36,839 nucleotides of DNA, from the NCBI GenBank assembly GCA_012511095.1, contig JAAZGT010000139.1:1-36839 (forward strand), read 5' to 3'. The notes under the pieces are model-generated. The model did no database searches and was not told the DNA's origin. It worked only from the letters and a program-made list of their open reading frames with translations. Source of the stretch: Alcaligenaceae bacterium. Lineage in GTDB: Bacteria; Pseudomonadota; Gammaproteobacteria; Burkholderiales; Burkholderiaceae_B. Shown here one piece after another: positions 21,055 to 31,674 of the stretch; position 1 is the first letter of the stretch, and every line of letters starts with the position of its first letter. The translations under genes and the position numbers were made by a program.

Positions 21055-24000
21055 TTATGAGATCACTTCCACAAAGCTACCTTCTTCTATTAAGAATAAT
21101 GATGCTTTGGCTTTTTTCCCATCAATATCTTGCAAATAAGCACAGTATGCCTCGAGTTGTGGCAAGTACTCTCTAATCATGCGTTGCTTAAAGTCTTCGA
21201 TGCTCTCACCCTCGCGTCGACGTGAGCTCTTATAGTCAACAACCTCCCAATGATCGTCGTGAGGCACGACTAAATCCATAATCAATAACTTACCGTCTAC
21301 ATCATATAAAGGCCATTCGTGTTGAACCTGAGGATTCATTAAGAGCGCTCTAAGCTCCTCATGCTGCAAGCACTTGATAAGCAGTTGTTGTAATCTTTTT
21401 ACTGCATCGTTTAGACCCTCTTCGTTATAACCTGCGCTCATCAATTGATATCGCATCAATGAATGACCTTGATTTAAACGCTCCTCATCCCATTTCTTGA
21501 GGCGATCTAAACCCATCATTTGCAACCAACGATGAGTAACTGTACCTAGAATGGCATCGTCCTCATCAAGAAACTCCCAAGTACCCGCTTGAGTGGCTGC
21601 TTCTTTGCTGAGTTGCAACCCGATTTGTCGATGTGGCGCATAGTGCTCTTTTAATTGATCAATAGTTGCTTGCTTAAAGCGCACAAAGTCATTTGTCTGC
21701 GCTGCAACTTCTGCAACCTCAACTTGAATTGGCTCCATCTCAACTGCAACGTCCCCCGCCATGTGTTTTTGATATTCAGGTAGGGCTTGTTTAATCACCT
21801 CTGTATCGTACTCAAGGGCTTGCTCAATACAGCTGAGAAACTGTCTTTTGCTTGGTTTAACCACTTCCAAACCTTTTTTATCATCTTTTAAAGCAATGCG
21901 ATAAAAAAGATGTAATCGCTGACAAGGGCGTGTGGTTGCCACATAGAATAGACGTGCCTCCTCTAAAGCTTGTCGATACTCCTCACGGCGTTTTAATAAA
22001 TTGGACATCACATCTTCTGCAGCCTCATGTTGCTTAGATGGAGCGGTACTAATTAAAACCCCTGGCAATAATTCACCACCAAGCTCATATTCATAAGGCT
22101 CTAAGCTTAAAAGCATTTTAGAAACACCTGGACTCCCCTTGTCTAAACCGAAGAGAATCACCTCCTCAAACTGCAACCCCTTTGCCTTATGGATGGTCAT
22201 AATTTCCACAGCAGAATCCGAGGTCAGACTTTCAGCATAGAGCTCAGAAATATGCTCTTCAAGCACATCTAAATCAGGCGTCCCATAAGGCGCTAATTTA
22301 TCTAATAAGGCAAAAACAGACTCAATATCCGCTTTTTCGGAGGGTTTTGAGTAGAGCAGATGACCTCCAAGCTGTTGCCAAATCATGCTCACACGCATAG
22401 TAAAGCTTAGCCCCTGTTGCTCAGCATTCGCATTAAGCATTACCTCACAAATGTGCTTAAAACGTTTGAACTGCTCGGCGCCTAGCTTTTGCTCACACGC
22501 AATCTCATTATCCAAAGCGGTGCGAATTTGCTTCAAAACATTAGGCTCGGACTTATCGCCAAATAAACTATGTAAGCTTTGCAGGGTTAATCCACAAAGT
22601 GGTGAGCGAAACAATGACAACCAAGCCACTCTATCAAAACGATAGCTTAAGGCACGGATAATCTGCAGTAAGTCAATCACATAGGGTTGCTCGCTTAGTG
22701 GGAACATTTCCACCGCACGCACAGGAATGTTCGCTTGCAATAAACGCTCATTCAAACGACCTAAGGCAGTACGACTTTTAACGAGAATGGCGACTGGCTT
22801 TTCACGACCCTGCTGACGTTCTAAGGCTTCTTGCGCCACTTCAACCACACGCTGCTCTGCAGCCTCAAGCGCTTCATCCTTGTTGTCGATACCAGGAATC
22901 GTTTTTGCAGACCAGTAAAATGGATAATGCGTGACGGGGTCACCATCGCCAGGACCATTAAATGAAACGGAAAACTCATAAGGCACCGCACCAAATTCCA
23001 TATCGTATTCACTTGGAAAGCTTTGCTGATAGACCTGATTATTCCACTCCACAATGCCTTCAACTGAGCGGAAATTCTCTCTTAAATTGAGCACTTCTAA
23101 ATCAACGTGATTGATTTTTTTCTCATCAGCGACCTTAATAAATAACCCTACCTCCGCTTTTCGGAAACGATAAATGGACTGCATCGGGTCACCCACTAAA
23201 AACACCGTGCGACCGTCATTTGCCTGCCATCCCGAGGTTAATAAACCAAGCAATTTAATTTGAGCTTGGCTAGTATCTTGGAATTCGTCCACTAATAAAT
23301 GCTGAATACGCGCGTCCATGGCTAACAACAAATCAGCCGGCTCATCCGCACTACCCAAGCCATTTAAGGCACTAAGAGCAACCTCCGTAAAATCCACTGC
23401 CCCATCATCAATGTAGACCTGGTGCAATTGCTCCAGAGACGCTTTTAATACGCTGGCTAAATTTTTATAAAGCTGAGCCTGATTGGCCGTTAATAACTCC
23501 TTAGGCAGGTATTTTAAGGTCGACAAAGCCTCGATAAAGTCTGGCGTAAAATTGCTATTATTTAAATAATCTAATAAACCTTTTCTATAAGTTGAACCAG
23601 CAGGTACTCCTTGGCTTTTAGTAAGACTTTTTCTGATGGTATTTTCTTTGGTTAATAATGAATCAGCCACTGCTTGCCAACGCTCTAAGTCATCTGACTC
23701 AGTTGTTAAAGGATTAATATCGACATCCTTTAAACATTCGTAAGCAGGCCATTCTTGTGCCCAAACTGCCAATAAGGGGATATAGTCAGAATTAAAACCT
23801 AAGGGTAATCGACTTGTTACTTTTTCTAAAGCGCGCTGAATCAATAGGTCCAAACTTTGGACCATAACCGCAATGGTATTGCTTGGATCACTTAAAGCAT
23901 CTTGCCATTGATCGCGAATTTTCAGCATTTCGACCAAAGAGCCTTCGAGGTGCTCTAAGTCTACGTTTAGGTGATCTAAAACGGCCTGCAACTCTGGAAA

Positions 24001-24489
24001 GGTATCGATTTGTTGGATGGTTTTAAAGGCAGCTTCACGATATTGACGGTCACGCGATTCGGAAATCTCTAAGCTCCCACCTGTCTGTGAAGACCATGGC
24101 ATGGTGCGCACTAAACCCGAACTCAGAGAGTCAAAAGTCATAATGCGTAAACGACTTGGATATTCTAATAAATGCCATTCTTTATCTGCGTTGCGCTCTA
24201 ATACCTTTTGAGCTAAAAGCCAGCTACTTAATTTGTGTTCTTCAGTTGGTTCGGGCCCACGTCCAGCTATGAGCTTTTCAAGTACACGATTACGCATTTC
24301 ACCAGCCGCTTTACGGGTAAAGGTAATCGCTAGAACCTGCTCGGGTTGCTCAACAATTGCTAAAAGCGAAAGGATACGGTCAGTCACCAGCTCGGTTTTA
24401 CCTGAGCCTGCAGGCGCTTGTACTAAAAATGATGCATCGGGTTGTAGCGCACGTTGGCGCTCCGCCATATCAGAAGGTTGTTTAGTCAT
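21055..24489 (-). CDS. addA: UvrD-like helicase with C-terminal PD-(D/E)XK nuclease (AddA-like)
   Basis: QAPAGSGKTELVTDRIL Walker A, VDEFQDTSQAQ, FLVGDPMQSIYRFRKAEV, MTIHKAKGLQFEEV, VVDYKSS nuclease motif. Start moved to MTKQPSD at 24489, preceded by AGGAGG. Confidence 0.9.
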   Translation of the reverse strand: MTKQPSDMAERQRALQPDASFLVQAPAGSGKTELVTDRILSLLAIVEQPEQVLAITFTRKAAGEMRNRVLEKLIAGRGPEPTEEHKLSSWLLAQKVLERNADKEWHLLEYPSRLRIMTFDSLSSGLVRTMPWSSQTGGSLEISESRDRQYREAAFKTIQQIDTFPELQAVLDHLNVDLEHLEGSLVEMLKIRDQWQDALSDPSNTIAVMVQSLDLLIQRALEKVTSRLPLGFNSDYIPLLAVWAQEWPAYECLKDVDINPLTTESDDLERWQAVADSLLTKENTIRKSLTKSQGVPAGSTYRKGLLDYLNNSNFTPDFIEALSTLKYLPKELLTANQAQLYKNLASVLKASLEQLHQVYIDDGAVDFTEVALSALNGLGSADEPADLLLAMDARIQHLLVDEFQDTSQAQIKLLGLLTSGWQANDGRTVFLVGDPMQSIYRFRKAEVGLFIKVADEKKINHVDLEVLNLRENFRSVEGIVEWNNQVYQQSFPSEYDMEFGAVPYEFSVSFNGPGDGDPVTHYPFYWSAKTIPGIDNKDEALEAAEQRVVEVAQEALERQQGREKPVAILVKSRTALGRLNERLLQANIPVRAVEMFPLSEQPYVIDLLQIIRALSYRFDRVAWLSLFRSPLCGLTLQSLHSLFGDKSEPNVLKQIRTALDNEIACEQKLGAEQFKRFKHICEVMLNANAEQQGLSFTMRVSMIWQQLGGHLLYSKPSEKADIESVFALLDKLAPYGTPDLDVLEEHISELYAESLTSDSAVEIMTIHKAKGLQFEEVILFGLDKGSPGVSKMLLSLEPYEYELGGELLPGVLISTAPSKQHEAAEDVMSNLLKRREEYRQALEEARLFYVATTRPCQRLHLFYRIALKDDKKGLEVVKPSKRQFLSCIEQALEYDTEVIKQALPEYQKHMAGDVAVEMEPIQVEVAEVAAQTNDFVRFKQATIDQLKEHYAPHRQIGLQLSKEAATQAGTWEFLDEDDAILGTVTHRWLQMMGLDRLKKWDEERLNQGHSLMRYQLMSAGYNEEGLNDAVKRLQQLLIKCLQHEELRALLMNPQVQHEWPLYDVDGKLLIMDLVVPHDDHWEVVDYKSSRRREGESIEDFKQRMIREYLPQLEAYCAYLQDIDGKKAKASLFLIEEGSFVEVIS

Positions 24490-27247
24490 TTTGATTTTCC
24501 TCCTCATCAAGCTTTTGCCCCAAACGTAGAAAAGGCAAAACCTCACAATATCTCATATCATTTATGTTGCTATAGCAGTTGGCTGCATAACCATCGGCAA
24601 TTTCTTGAGCCAAACCCAAAATGACATCCTTCCATATTTGTAGCTGCTGCTCGAAGCCAGCTGCGTCTTTAACCTCAACACCACTCTTAGCTCTACCCTT
24701 AGGTTGCAGTGACCAATCAACTGAGCCAATGCCGGCAAAACCCATGGCATTAGGCTTTAAACCCGCAAAACCCACACCGCTAATCTCACTCGTTGGGTAA
24801 TCGCCATAAGCCGCATACAATGGAAGCTGCAAATCAATTGGTCTTTCTCTATACCAACTATTTTTATAATTAGGTAAGTTACCTGTTTTGTAGTCTAGGT
24901 AAACAAAGCTGTCATTGTCTAAGTAATCAATGCGGTCGACTTTGACCCTAAGCTTAATATTTGAAACCATAACCTCAGCACTTTTCTCAACCTCTTCTAC
25001 CCTAAAGCTATGGTCGCGCTCTTGCTCCATACTCAGGAAATAATAGAGCTGACTTTTGGCAAAGTTTTTTTCCAACTCGAGTAAGGCCTTTGAATCAAAA
25101 AGCAGTTCGCTCTTGGCGCATTTTTCGACCACCTCACTAATCTTGGCATTGAGTGTCGCTTGGTCCATCGCTTTTAAAGTCACTTGGTCTTGTACATCAC
25201 GCCAAAACTCCTCTAAGGCAGCGTGGATGAAGTTTCCTCGTTGCAAACGATCTAGCTCATATCGCGGATAAGGACAGAACTCCTCCATATGTAAACGATA
25301 GGTAGCAAAAGCCCATTGAGGATTAATAGCTTGCAGATCAATGAGGCGCGAACCGCCTTTGAGTAGCCCATCAACTTTAGGACCATAATTATCGCTAAGA
25401 TACTCTAACTCGACCTCTGTTGCCGTCTCAACGCTCTGAGTAGCATCCGCCCCCTCTAAGGCTTCGTCATTTAGATCTCGCCACTGATCTTCAGCTAAGT
25501 ATTGAGCCAATAAAGGCGAAGCCTTGGTCGGCATTTCACCACTAAAGGCGTGCCAACTAATGTTGATTTCAGGTGCTGTTTCTAAGAGACTACGTAGCAT
25601 TAATTCTGCCCATACAAATTCGCGTTGATGGTCAGAACGCGGAGCACCCACTCGCTGGAGCGCCGTTTTTGGAATTAGAGGGTTAGGCTTAGGCACTGTT
25701 GGCAAGACATCATCTTGCATACTTAAAATCCACACTGCATCCCATTTTGCGGCTTCGGCTTCTAACATACCCAGCACATCGAGACGTGCTGTAGCTGCAC
25801 GCTGTGGCTGGAACAGCTGTTGCTTGCAGAAACGTTCAAATAAATAAAAGGCCTCAGCTGCTGTCATCTTATCTAAGACAGGCGATAAAGCGGTGGCGTT
25901 TTTAAGAGCTTGCTCAAAGGCATGACAAACTTGATATTGCACAGAACTCAATTTAGGCAGTCCAGGGAATTGGAAGACAGCTAAAAAGTGTTTGAATTTT
26001 TGCAGCCATTGATTTAAGCTTAAACTACTGGCATTGGAGAAAATCTCTGTAGCAGTCTCAACCAGAGCACTAAACTCATCCGATATATCGTAGAAAAACT
26101 TTAGCACTTGATTTTTGCTATAACTAATCCGACTTTCTCTACGCAAACCACGATCGATTTTTGTGAGTTCATCAGCATAATTCGACATCAAGCCCTCTTG
26201 TGCTAATAGCAATGACTCACCCAAGACATGGGTGGCGATACGATTATTTTGTTCTAGCTTGATGAATAAACCCAACCACGCTAAAGCAGAGCGCACAATG
26301 GACCAATCGCTTAAAGCTCGGCCAATAGCTACGTTATAGAGCAAATCCGTTTTAAGACCAGACTCTTGAATTTGCTCATGCAAATAACGTCGTACAGTAT
26401 CGACCTCTGTTTGCAATAAAGGGTCAATAATCGCAAAGTGACCTTGGGGATTATCATTTAGTTTTTGCTTGGCCCACGCTACTGCAGCCGCTAACTCCTG
26501 ACTGCGACTATGCGCACTACGTACCTGTAGCCCTGCTACTTGGCTAGCTTCTGGCTCTAATACATAAAGCTTAGCCCCTAAGGAATGACAATGCTTTAAT
26601 AAAGCCTGTTGAAAGGCGGATAACTCATTAAAACCTAATAAAACAATCTGTTCAGAAACGAGTTTTGATTTATAAGTTGGGGCAAAATCTAGGCTACCCT
26701 GCTGCTCATCCTCAGCGCTGTACTCGACAAACTCAACACATTGCTCTAATTGATTTAATAACCATTGGTCTCTTAATGGCCCGTCAATGACGTCACGATC
26801 TCTTAGTCTTTGCAGATAATGCTCACGGATATTTTTATACTCGGTGTACTCGGGCGTTTCCTCAGTGCCATCGACCTCAATAGCCCATTCAAGCTGCAAA
26901 CTATGAGCATCGGCCAACACCTTAGCTAATTTTGTGAGGTTTAAAGTAATTAATTGCTGCTCTTCGAGAACTGCCTCCCAATATAATAAGGAGGCAAAAT
27001 GACTAAGTTGCTTAGAAGCAGGCAGCTCACCTAAGACAAAAATCACTTGCTCATTTAGCGACTCTACGAAGTTTGACCAAGGTTGTATCTGAGCTAATTC
27101 GAACACCTTTGTGTGACTCCGATTAGCCTCAATTAAAGTCTTTTTTAATTGAATGGCCATACGGTTATTGACCGTGATCACCGTGGTACTTGCTGGATCT
27201 AAGTCCAACAGCTCTTGCCTTGAAATTCGTATTAAACTATCTAGCAT
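24482..27247 (-). CDS. addB: AddB-like PD-(D/E)XK nuclease / probable DNA repair protein
   Basis: No Walker A in the N-terminal part (degenerate helicase), FCPYPRYELDRLQRGNFIHAALEEFW, VDRIDYLDNDSFVYLDYKTG nuclease motif; overlaps the addA start. Confidence 0.82.
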   Translation of the reverse strand: MLDSLIRISRQELLDLDPASTTVITVNNRMAIQLKKTLIEANRSHTKVFELAQIQPWSNFVESLNEQVIFVLGELPASKQLSHFASLLYWEAVLEEQQLITLNLTKLAKVLADAHSLQLEWAIEVDGTEETPEYTEYKNIREHYLQRLRDRDVIDGPLRDQWLLNQLEQCVEFVEYSAEDEQQGSLDFAPTYKSKLVSEQIVLLGFNELSAFQQALLKHCHSLGAKLYVLEPEASQVAGLQVRSAHSRSQELAAAVAWAKQKLNDNPQGHFAIIDPLLQTEVDTVRRYLHEQIQESGLKTDLLYNVAIGRALSDWSIVRSALAWLGLFIKLEQNNRIATHVLGESLLLAQEGLMSNYADELTKIDRGLRRESRISYSKNQVLKFFYDISDEFSALVETATEIFSNASSLSLNQWLQKFKHFLAVFQFPGLPKLSSVQYQVCHAFEQALKNATALSPVLDKMTAAEAFYLFERFCKQQLFQPQRAATARLDVLGMLEAEAAKWDAVWILSMQDDVLPTVPKPNPLIPKTALQRVGAPRSDHQREFVWAELMLRSLLETAPEINISWHAFSGEMPTKASPLLAQYLAEDQWRDLNDEALEGADATQSVETATEVELEYLSDNYGPKVDGLLKGGSRLIDLQAINPQWAFATYRLHMEEFCPYPRYELDRLQRGNFIHAALEEFWRDVQDQVTLKAMDQATLNAKISEVVEKCAKSELLFDSKALLELEKNFAKSQLYYFLSMEQERDHSFRVEEVEKSAEVMVSNIKLRVKVDRIDYLDNDSFVYLDYKTGNLPNYKNSWYRERPIDLQLPLYAAYGDYPTSEISGVGFAGLKPNAMGFAGIGSVDWSLQPKGRAKSGVEVKDAAGFEQQLQIWKDVILGLAQEIADGYAANCYSNINDMRYCEVLPFLRLGQKLDEEENQND

Positions 27248-27341
27248 GACGCCTACCCCTTACGCCTTTAAGGCTCTTTTTAAATTCTAATGACCTTAAT
27301 GATTCTAAGCGATAAAAATAATTATTCAAAACTACAAGGAC

Positions 27342-27373
27342 AAAAAGCACATAGCGAATGCCATGTGCTTTTT
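27342..27373 (-). terminator. Intrinsic terminator downstream of the acyl-CoA synthetase
   Basis: AAAAAGCACAT ... ATGTGCTTTTT 11-bp inverted repeat ending in a T-run. Confidence 0.85.
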
Positions 27374-27395
27374 ATGATTGATAGGAAATCAAAAC

Positions 27396-29021
27396 CTATA
27401 GAAATAACTCTTCGGCCTGCTTTCTAAGCTCAAACTTTTGAATCTTACCTGTGGCTGTTTTAGCTAATTCACCTAAAACATAATGTTTAGGGCGTTTAAA
27501 TCCAGCTAAATGCTTACGGCAATATTGATCTAACTCCTCTTCGGTAACCGCAGCGCCCTCATCCAACTCAACGAAGGCGACGGGTATCTCACCCCATTTT
27601 TCATCGCTTAAGGCCACTACGGCTACGTTAGCAACGCCAGGGTATTTATAGAGTGCGTCTTCAATTTCAATACTGGAAACGTTTTCACCGCCAGAAATAA
27701 TAATATCTTTACTGCGGTCTTTAATTTGAGCATAACCGTCGGGGTGTAGCACGCCGAGGTCACCAGTGCGGAACCAACCACCCGCAAATGACTTCTCAGT
27801 TTCCTCAGGGTTTTTCAAATACCCTTTCATGACAATATTACCGCGGAACATAAGCTCACCAATGGTTTCTCCATCAGCTGGCACAACCTCCATGGTATTT
27901 GGATTCATCACGGTGAAACCAGCTACCACGGCAGAGCGCACACCTTGACGCGCTTTTTTCATTGCACGCTCCTCCATCGACAACTCGGCCCAATCGTCGT
28001 GCTCAACGCAAGAAGCCGAAGGACCATAGACCTCGGTTAAGCCATAAACATGCGTCATATTAAAGCCCATTTCTTCCATGCGCGCTAAAACAGCCTCAGG
28101 AGGCGCAGCGCCAGCAATCATCGCATTAACCTCGTGCTCCACACCCTGTTTCATTTCTTCAGGGGCATTAGCTAAGGCGGCATGCACCACCGGTGCAGCG
28201 CAGTAATAGCCAACACGCTCTTGACGAATTAAATCAAAACATAACTTAGGCTCAAACTTACGTAAGCACACGTTAACGCCACCACGGGCAGCAATGGTCC
28301 AAGCAAAACACCAACCATTACAGTGGAATAAAGGTAAGGTCCATAAATACACTGGACGCTTAGGCATATCGAATTCTAAAACTTGTGATAGTGCATTAAT
28401 AGCCGCACCACGGTGATGATACACCACGCCCTTAGGATTGCCTGTGGTGCCTGAAGTGTAGTTTAGGGCGATGGCATCCCACTCATCTTCGGGTAGAACC
28501 CAGTTATTAATATCTTTAGCCGATGCTAAAAAAGACTCATAATCAGTATCACCAAAGGGCTCAACATCTTTAGGGCCTAATTCATCATTAACCTGAATGA
28601 TTTTTAACTCAGGCATAGCGGCTTTAATTTCAGGAATTAATGGCGCAAACTCACTGTCAACGATCAAAAACTCAGCTTCACCATGCTGTAAGCAGAACAA
28701 CATACCCTCTGTCTCTAAGCGTACATTAAGTGCTAAAAGCACACCACCTGACATCGGCACACCAAAGGTTGCCTCAACCATAGCCGGGGTATTGTATAAA
28801 AGTGTTGCTACTGTGGTGCTACGCTGAGCGCCATTTTGCCTAAGGGCAGAAGCTAATTGACGACAACGGTTATAGGTCTCTGTCCAAGTCTGGCGAATCG
28901 CACCATGCACAATTGATAATTCATTGCCATAGACCTCGTGGGCACGGAGCAAAAAATCGATAGGTGTAAGTTGCTCGTAGTTTGCTGCATTTTTGCCAAG
29001 ACCTGTATCAAAATCGGCCAT
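27396..29021 (-). CDS. AMP-binding acyl-CoA synthetase
   Basis: LNYTSGTTGNPKGVVYHHRG, GWFRTGDLGVLHPDGYAQIKDRSKDIIISGGENVSSIEIE, KTATGKIQKFELR. Confidence 0.93.
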   Translation of the reverse strand: MADFDTGLGKNAANYEQLTPIDFLLRAHEVYGNELSIVHGAIRQTWTETYNRCRQLASALRQNGAQRSTTVATLLYNTPAMVEATFGVPMSGGVLLALNVRLETEGMLFCLQHGEAEFLIVDSEFAPLIPEIKAAMPELKIIQVNDELGPKDVEPFGDTDYESFLASAKDINNWVLPEDEWDAIALNYTSGTTGNPKGVVYHHRGAAINALSQVLEFDMPKRPVYLWTLPLFHCNGWCFAWTIAARGGVNVCLRKFEPKLCFDLIRQERVGYYCAAPVVHAALANAPEEMKQGVEHEVNAMIAGAAPPEAVLARMEEMGFNMTHVYGLTEVYGPSASCVEHDDWAELSMEERAMKKARQGVRSAVVAGFTVMNPNTMEVVPADGETIGELMFRGNIVMKGYLKNPEETEKSFAGGWFRTGDLGVLHPDGYAQIKDRSKDIIISGGENVSSIEIEDALYKYPGVANVAVVALSDEKWGEIPVAFVELDEGAAVTEEELDQYCRKHLAGFKRPKHYVLGELAKTATGKIQKFELRKQAEELFL

Positions 29022-29141
29022 TATGTCTCCTTTTACAAAAATTGGCTTTTATCCTTTTTTCAGTCTTGAATTTTAAACCTTTAAGATTAAAACTCAAGAC
29101 TTGCATAATTTAACATTTTGTAAGTGTTTTGAGCAGCTTTT

Positions 29142-30035
29142 TTAGGCTCTTGGATGATGTTTTTGGTGAAGAATCTTTAATCGCTCTCGCGCCACATGTG
29201 TATAAATTTGCGTTGTTGATATATCTGCATGGCCTAATAACATCTGTACCACCCGTAGATCAGCGCCATGATTGAGTAAATGCGTGGCAAAAGCGTGCCT
29301 TAACACATGAGGTGATAGTGGCACTTGAATATCTTGTTGTTGTGCGTATTTTTTAATCAATTGCCAAAAGGCCTGGCGACTCATACCCTTTCCTAAGCGG
29401 GTAATAAAAACGGCATCATCAAGACGTCCTTTAAGTAATTCCGGTCTAGCTTCACTAATATAACGGCTTAGCCAATACATCGCCTCCTCACCTAAAGGTA
29501 CGATACGGTCTTTGCCACCCTTGCCCTCAATAACGCGCACAAAACCCTCGTTTAAGGCTAAATTAAAGCTTTTAAGACTAATTAACTCAGTCACCCTTAA
29601 ACCCGTGGCATATAGGGTTTCTAACATGGCCCTATCGCGAAGGCCTCCGGGGGTATTCAAATCGGGGGCGGCTAATAATAGCTCAACTTGGGCCTCACTT
29701 AAACTATTAGGAAAACGCGCCGCTTGCTTAGCTGCTTTGATATGCAAACAAGGATCCTCTTCCATATAATGGCGCTGAATGGCCCAAGCATAAAACCGCC
29801 TAAGGGTTGCTAGACGCCTATTGGCCGTGCTGGCTTTAGTTTGCAAATGCATTTGCGCCAACCACGCCTGTATATCTTCTGCTTTAACTGACATAAGCGA
29901 TAGATTATGACGCTTTTCTTTTAAAAAGTTTAAAAAGGCATTCATATCTTGTCTATAAGCAGCCAAGGTGTTTTTAGATAGCCCGTCTTCTAACCATAGG
30001 GTGTCTAAAAAAGAAGTGATATGGCTTTCTTGCAT
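29142..30035 (-). CDS. xerD: Site-specific tyrosine recombinase XerD
   Basis: ATGLRVTELISL, GKGGKDRIVPLG, SPHVLRHAFATHLLNHGADLRVVQMLLGHADISTTQIYTHV (R-K-HxxR-H-Y). Confidence 0.95.
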   Translation of the reverse strand: MQESHITSFLDTLWLEDGLSKNTLAAYRQDMNAFLNFLKEKRHNLSLMSVKAEDIQAWLAQMHLQTKASTANRRLATLRRFYAWAIQRHYMEEDPCLHIKAAKQAARFPNSLSEAQVELLLAAPDLNTPGGLRDRAMLETLYATGLRVTELISLKSFNLALNEGFVRVIEGKGGKDRIVPLGEEAMYWLSRYISEARPELLKGRLDDAVFITRLGKGMSRQAFWQLIKKYAQQQDIQVPLSPHVLRHAFATHLLNHGADLRVVQMLLGHADISTTQIYTHVARERLKILHQKHHPRA

Positions 30036-30135
30036 CGTATTTCCAATTTCAAGTTTTTTAATTTCAGCTATACTTAAGTGTATTTTATGAACCTCAATTG
30101 AGCAATCTTACAGCACACGTCGGTACGGATTATTT

Positions 30136-31074
30136 ATGACCATTTTATTTATTCTCTTACCCGATATTATCTTGGTCGCTCTTGGATGGTTCATGCTCAA
30201 TAAGCTAAAATTCAATCGAGAGTTCTTTGCAGCCACCGAAAAGATGGTTTATTTCATCATGTTTCCAGCGCTGTTATTTCGCTCGGTGCTCTCCAGCTCG
30301 CTTAGCCTAAATACTGCAAGCACCTCTTTTCTGGCCTGTGTGTTTTTAGCCTTTAGTGGCTTGTTGTTAGCGAGTTTGGCTAAACCTGTGTTAAAAATCA
30401 TAAAAATCAGTGATCGGGCCGCAAATTCCACACAACAATGTGTTTATCGCTTTAGTACTTATCTTGCTTTATCCATCGGCCCATCAGTAGGTGGCACCGA
30501 GGGTTTGGCGGTAATGGCTGTATTTATTGGCTTTACCGTACCCTTAGTTAATATATTAGCGGTAAGGGCTTTGGCTGCTGAGCAAGGTGGGAATATTTTG
30601 AAGTCGATAATTAGCAACCCCCTAGTTCTTGCCACGGTATCTGCCGTTGTCTTAAACCTACTTGGCTTTAAATTACCCGAGGTCGCAGATAATACGCTAT
30701 TAAAACTAGGTCAAGCCTCTATCCCGCTGGGTCTAATTTGTATTGGCGCTGCCTTAAAGCTTAGAGAAGGCACCGAAAATGCGCCTTTAGTGGCGTGGAT
30801 GACAGTTTCACGTTTAGTAATGATGCCTATTTTTGCCCTAATTATTTCATTAATTATGGGCTTTAGCACCTTGCAGACACAGATGTTCATTATCTTTGCA
30901 GCCATTCCTACCGCGCCAGCGGCTTATGTATTAGCGGTACGTATGGGGGGTGATGCCCGTTTAGTGGCTAACATTATTTCGGTACAAACCCTTAGCTGTT
31001 TACTAAGCTTACCGATTTGGCTTTATGTGATAGTCAATACGAACCTCTTACAAACACTTACTCGTTATTTTTAA
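30136..31074 (+). CDS. AEC family transporter (auxin efflux carrier-like permease)
   Basis: Multi-TM protein; ASIPLGLICIGAALKL and AAIPTAPAAYVLAVRMGGDARLVANIISVQTLSCLLSLPIWL. Confidence 0.9.
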   Translation: MTILFILLPDIILVALGWFMLNKLKFNREFFAATEKMVYFIMFPALLFRSVLSSSLSLNTASTSFLACVFLAFSGLLLASLAKPVLKIIKISDRAANSTQQCVYRFSTYLALSIGPSVGGTEGLAVMAVFIGFTVPLVNILAVRALAAEQGGNILKSIISNPLVLATVSAVVLNLLGFKLPEVADNTLLKLGQASIPLGLICIGAALKLREGTENAPLVAWMTVSRLVMMPIFALIISLIMGFSTLQTQMFIIFAAIPTAPAAYVLAVRMGGDARLVANIISVQTLSCLLSLPIWLYVIVNTNLLQTLTRYF

Positions 31075-31146
31075 GCAATTAGTTAAGATCAATAGCTTAT
31101 AATTCATCTACTTAACATATATATCGCGTAATCAAGCAAAATTTAA

Positions 31147-31674
31147 ATGAATCAAGAATTGAGTCAATATCGCCTCTTTTTAAAAGATGAAGAGGCAAGC
31201 AATACTTTTGCTCAACAACTAGCCAAAGCAATTTTCCCTGATTTATCAAGCACTTGCGAACCCGATCTCAGTCAGTTCACAGGTGCTCGTATCTATTTGC
31301 ATGGTGATTTAGGTGCTGGTAAAACTACTTTTGCTCGTGCTTTTCTAAGAGCTTTAGGTGTAACAGGTAGGATAAAAAGTCCCACATATACCCTACTTGA
31401 AAGCTATAATGTTTCTAGATTATACTTATATCACTTTGATTTTTATAGGTTTAATGACTCCGACGAATGGCAAGAGGCCGGTTTTGAGGAGCAACTTCTT
31501 GACCAAGCAATTGTCTTGGTTGAGTGGTCAGAAAAAGCAAATGAACAACTTCCGCCGCCTGATTTAAGACTGCATTTAACTTATCAAGACGAGGGAAGAG
31601 AGGCTGTATTATCAGCAATTTCAGACAAAGGGAAACAATGGCTAAACAATCTAAACTCACAGACAAAGGCGTAG
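31147..31674 (+). CDS. tsaE: tRNA threonylcarbamoyladenosine biosynthesis ATPase TsaE
   Basis: LHGDLGAGKTTFARAFLRALGVTGRIKSPTYTLLESY, VLVEWSEKA. Confidence 0.96.
   Translation: MNQELSQYRLFLKDEEASNTFAQQLAKAIFPDLSSTCEPDLSQFTGARIYLHGDLGAGKTTFARAFLRALGVTGRIKSPTYTLLESYNVSRLYLYHFDFYRFNDSDEWQEAGFEEQLLDQAIVLVEWSEKANEQLPPPDLRLHLTYQDEGREAVLSAISDKGKQWLNNLNSQTKA

Noticed and set aside
21055-27247. Helicase plus nuclease pair as a new defence system
   Set aside because: Motifs and arrangement fit the widespread AddAB-like DNA-repair pair next to core genes; no defence-associated partners.
29142-30035. Tyrosine recombinase as a sign of a mobile element
   Set aside because: Sequence fits housekeeping XerD; no att-like repeats, tRNA or phage genes nearby.
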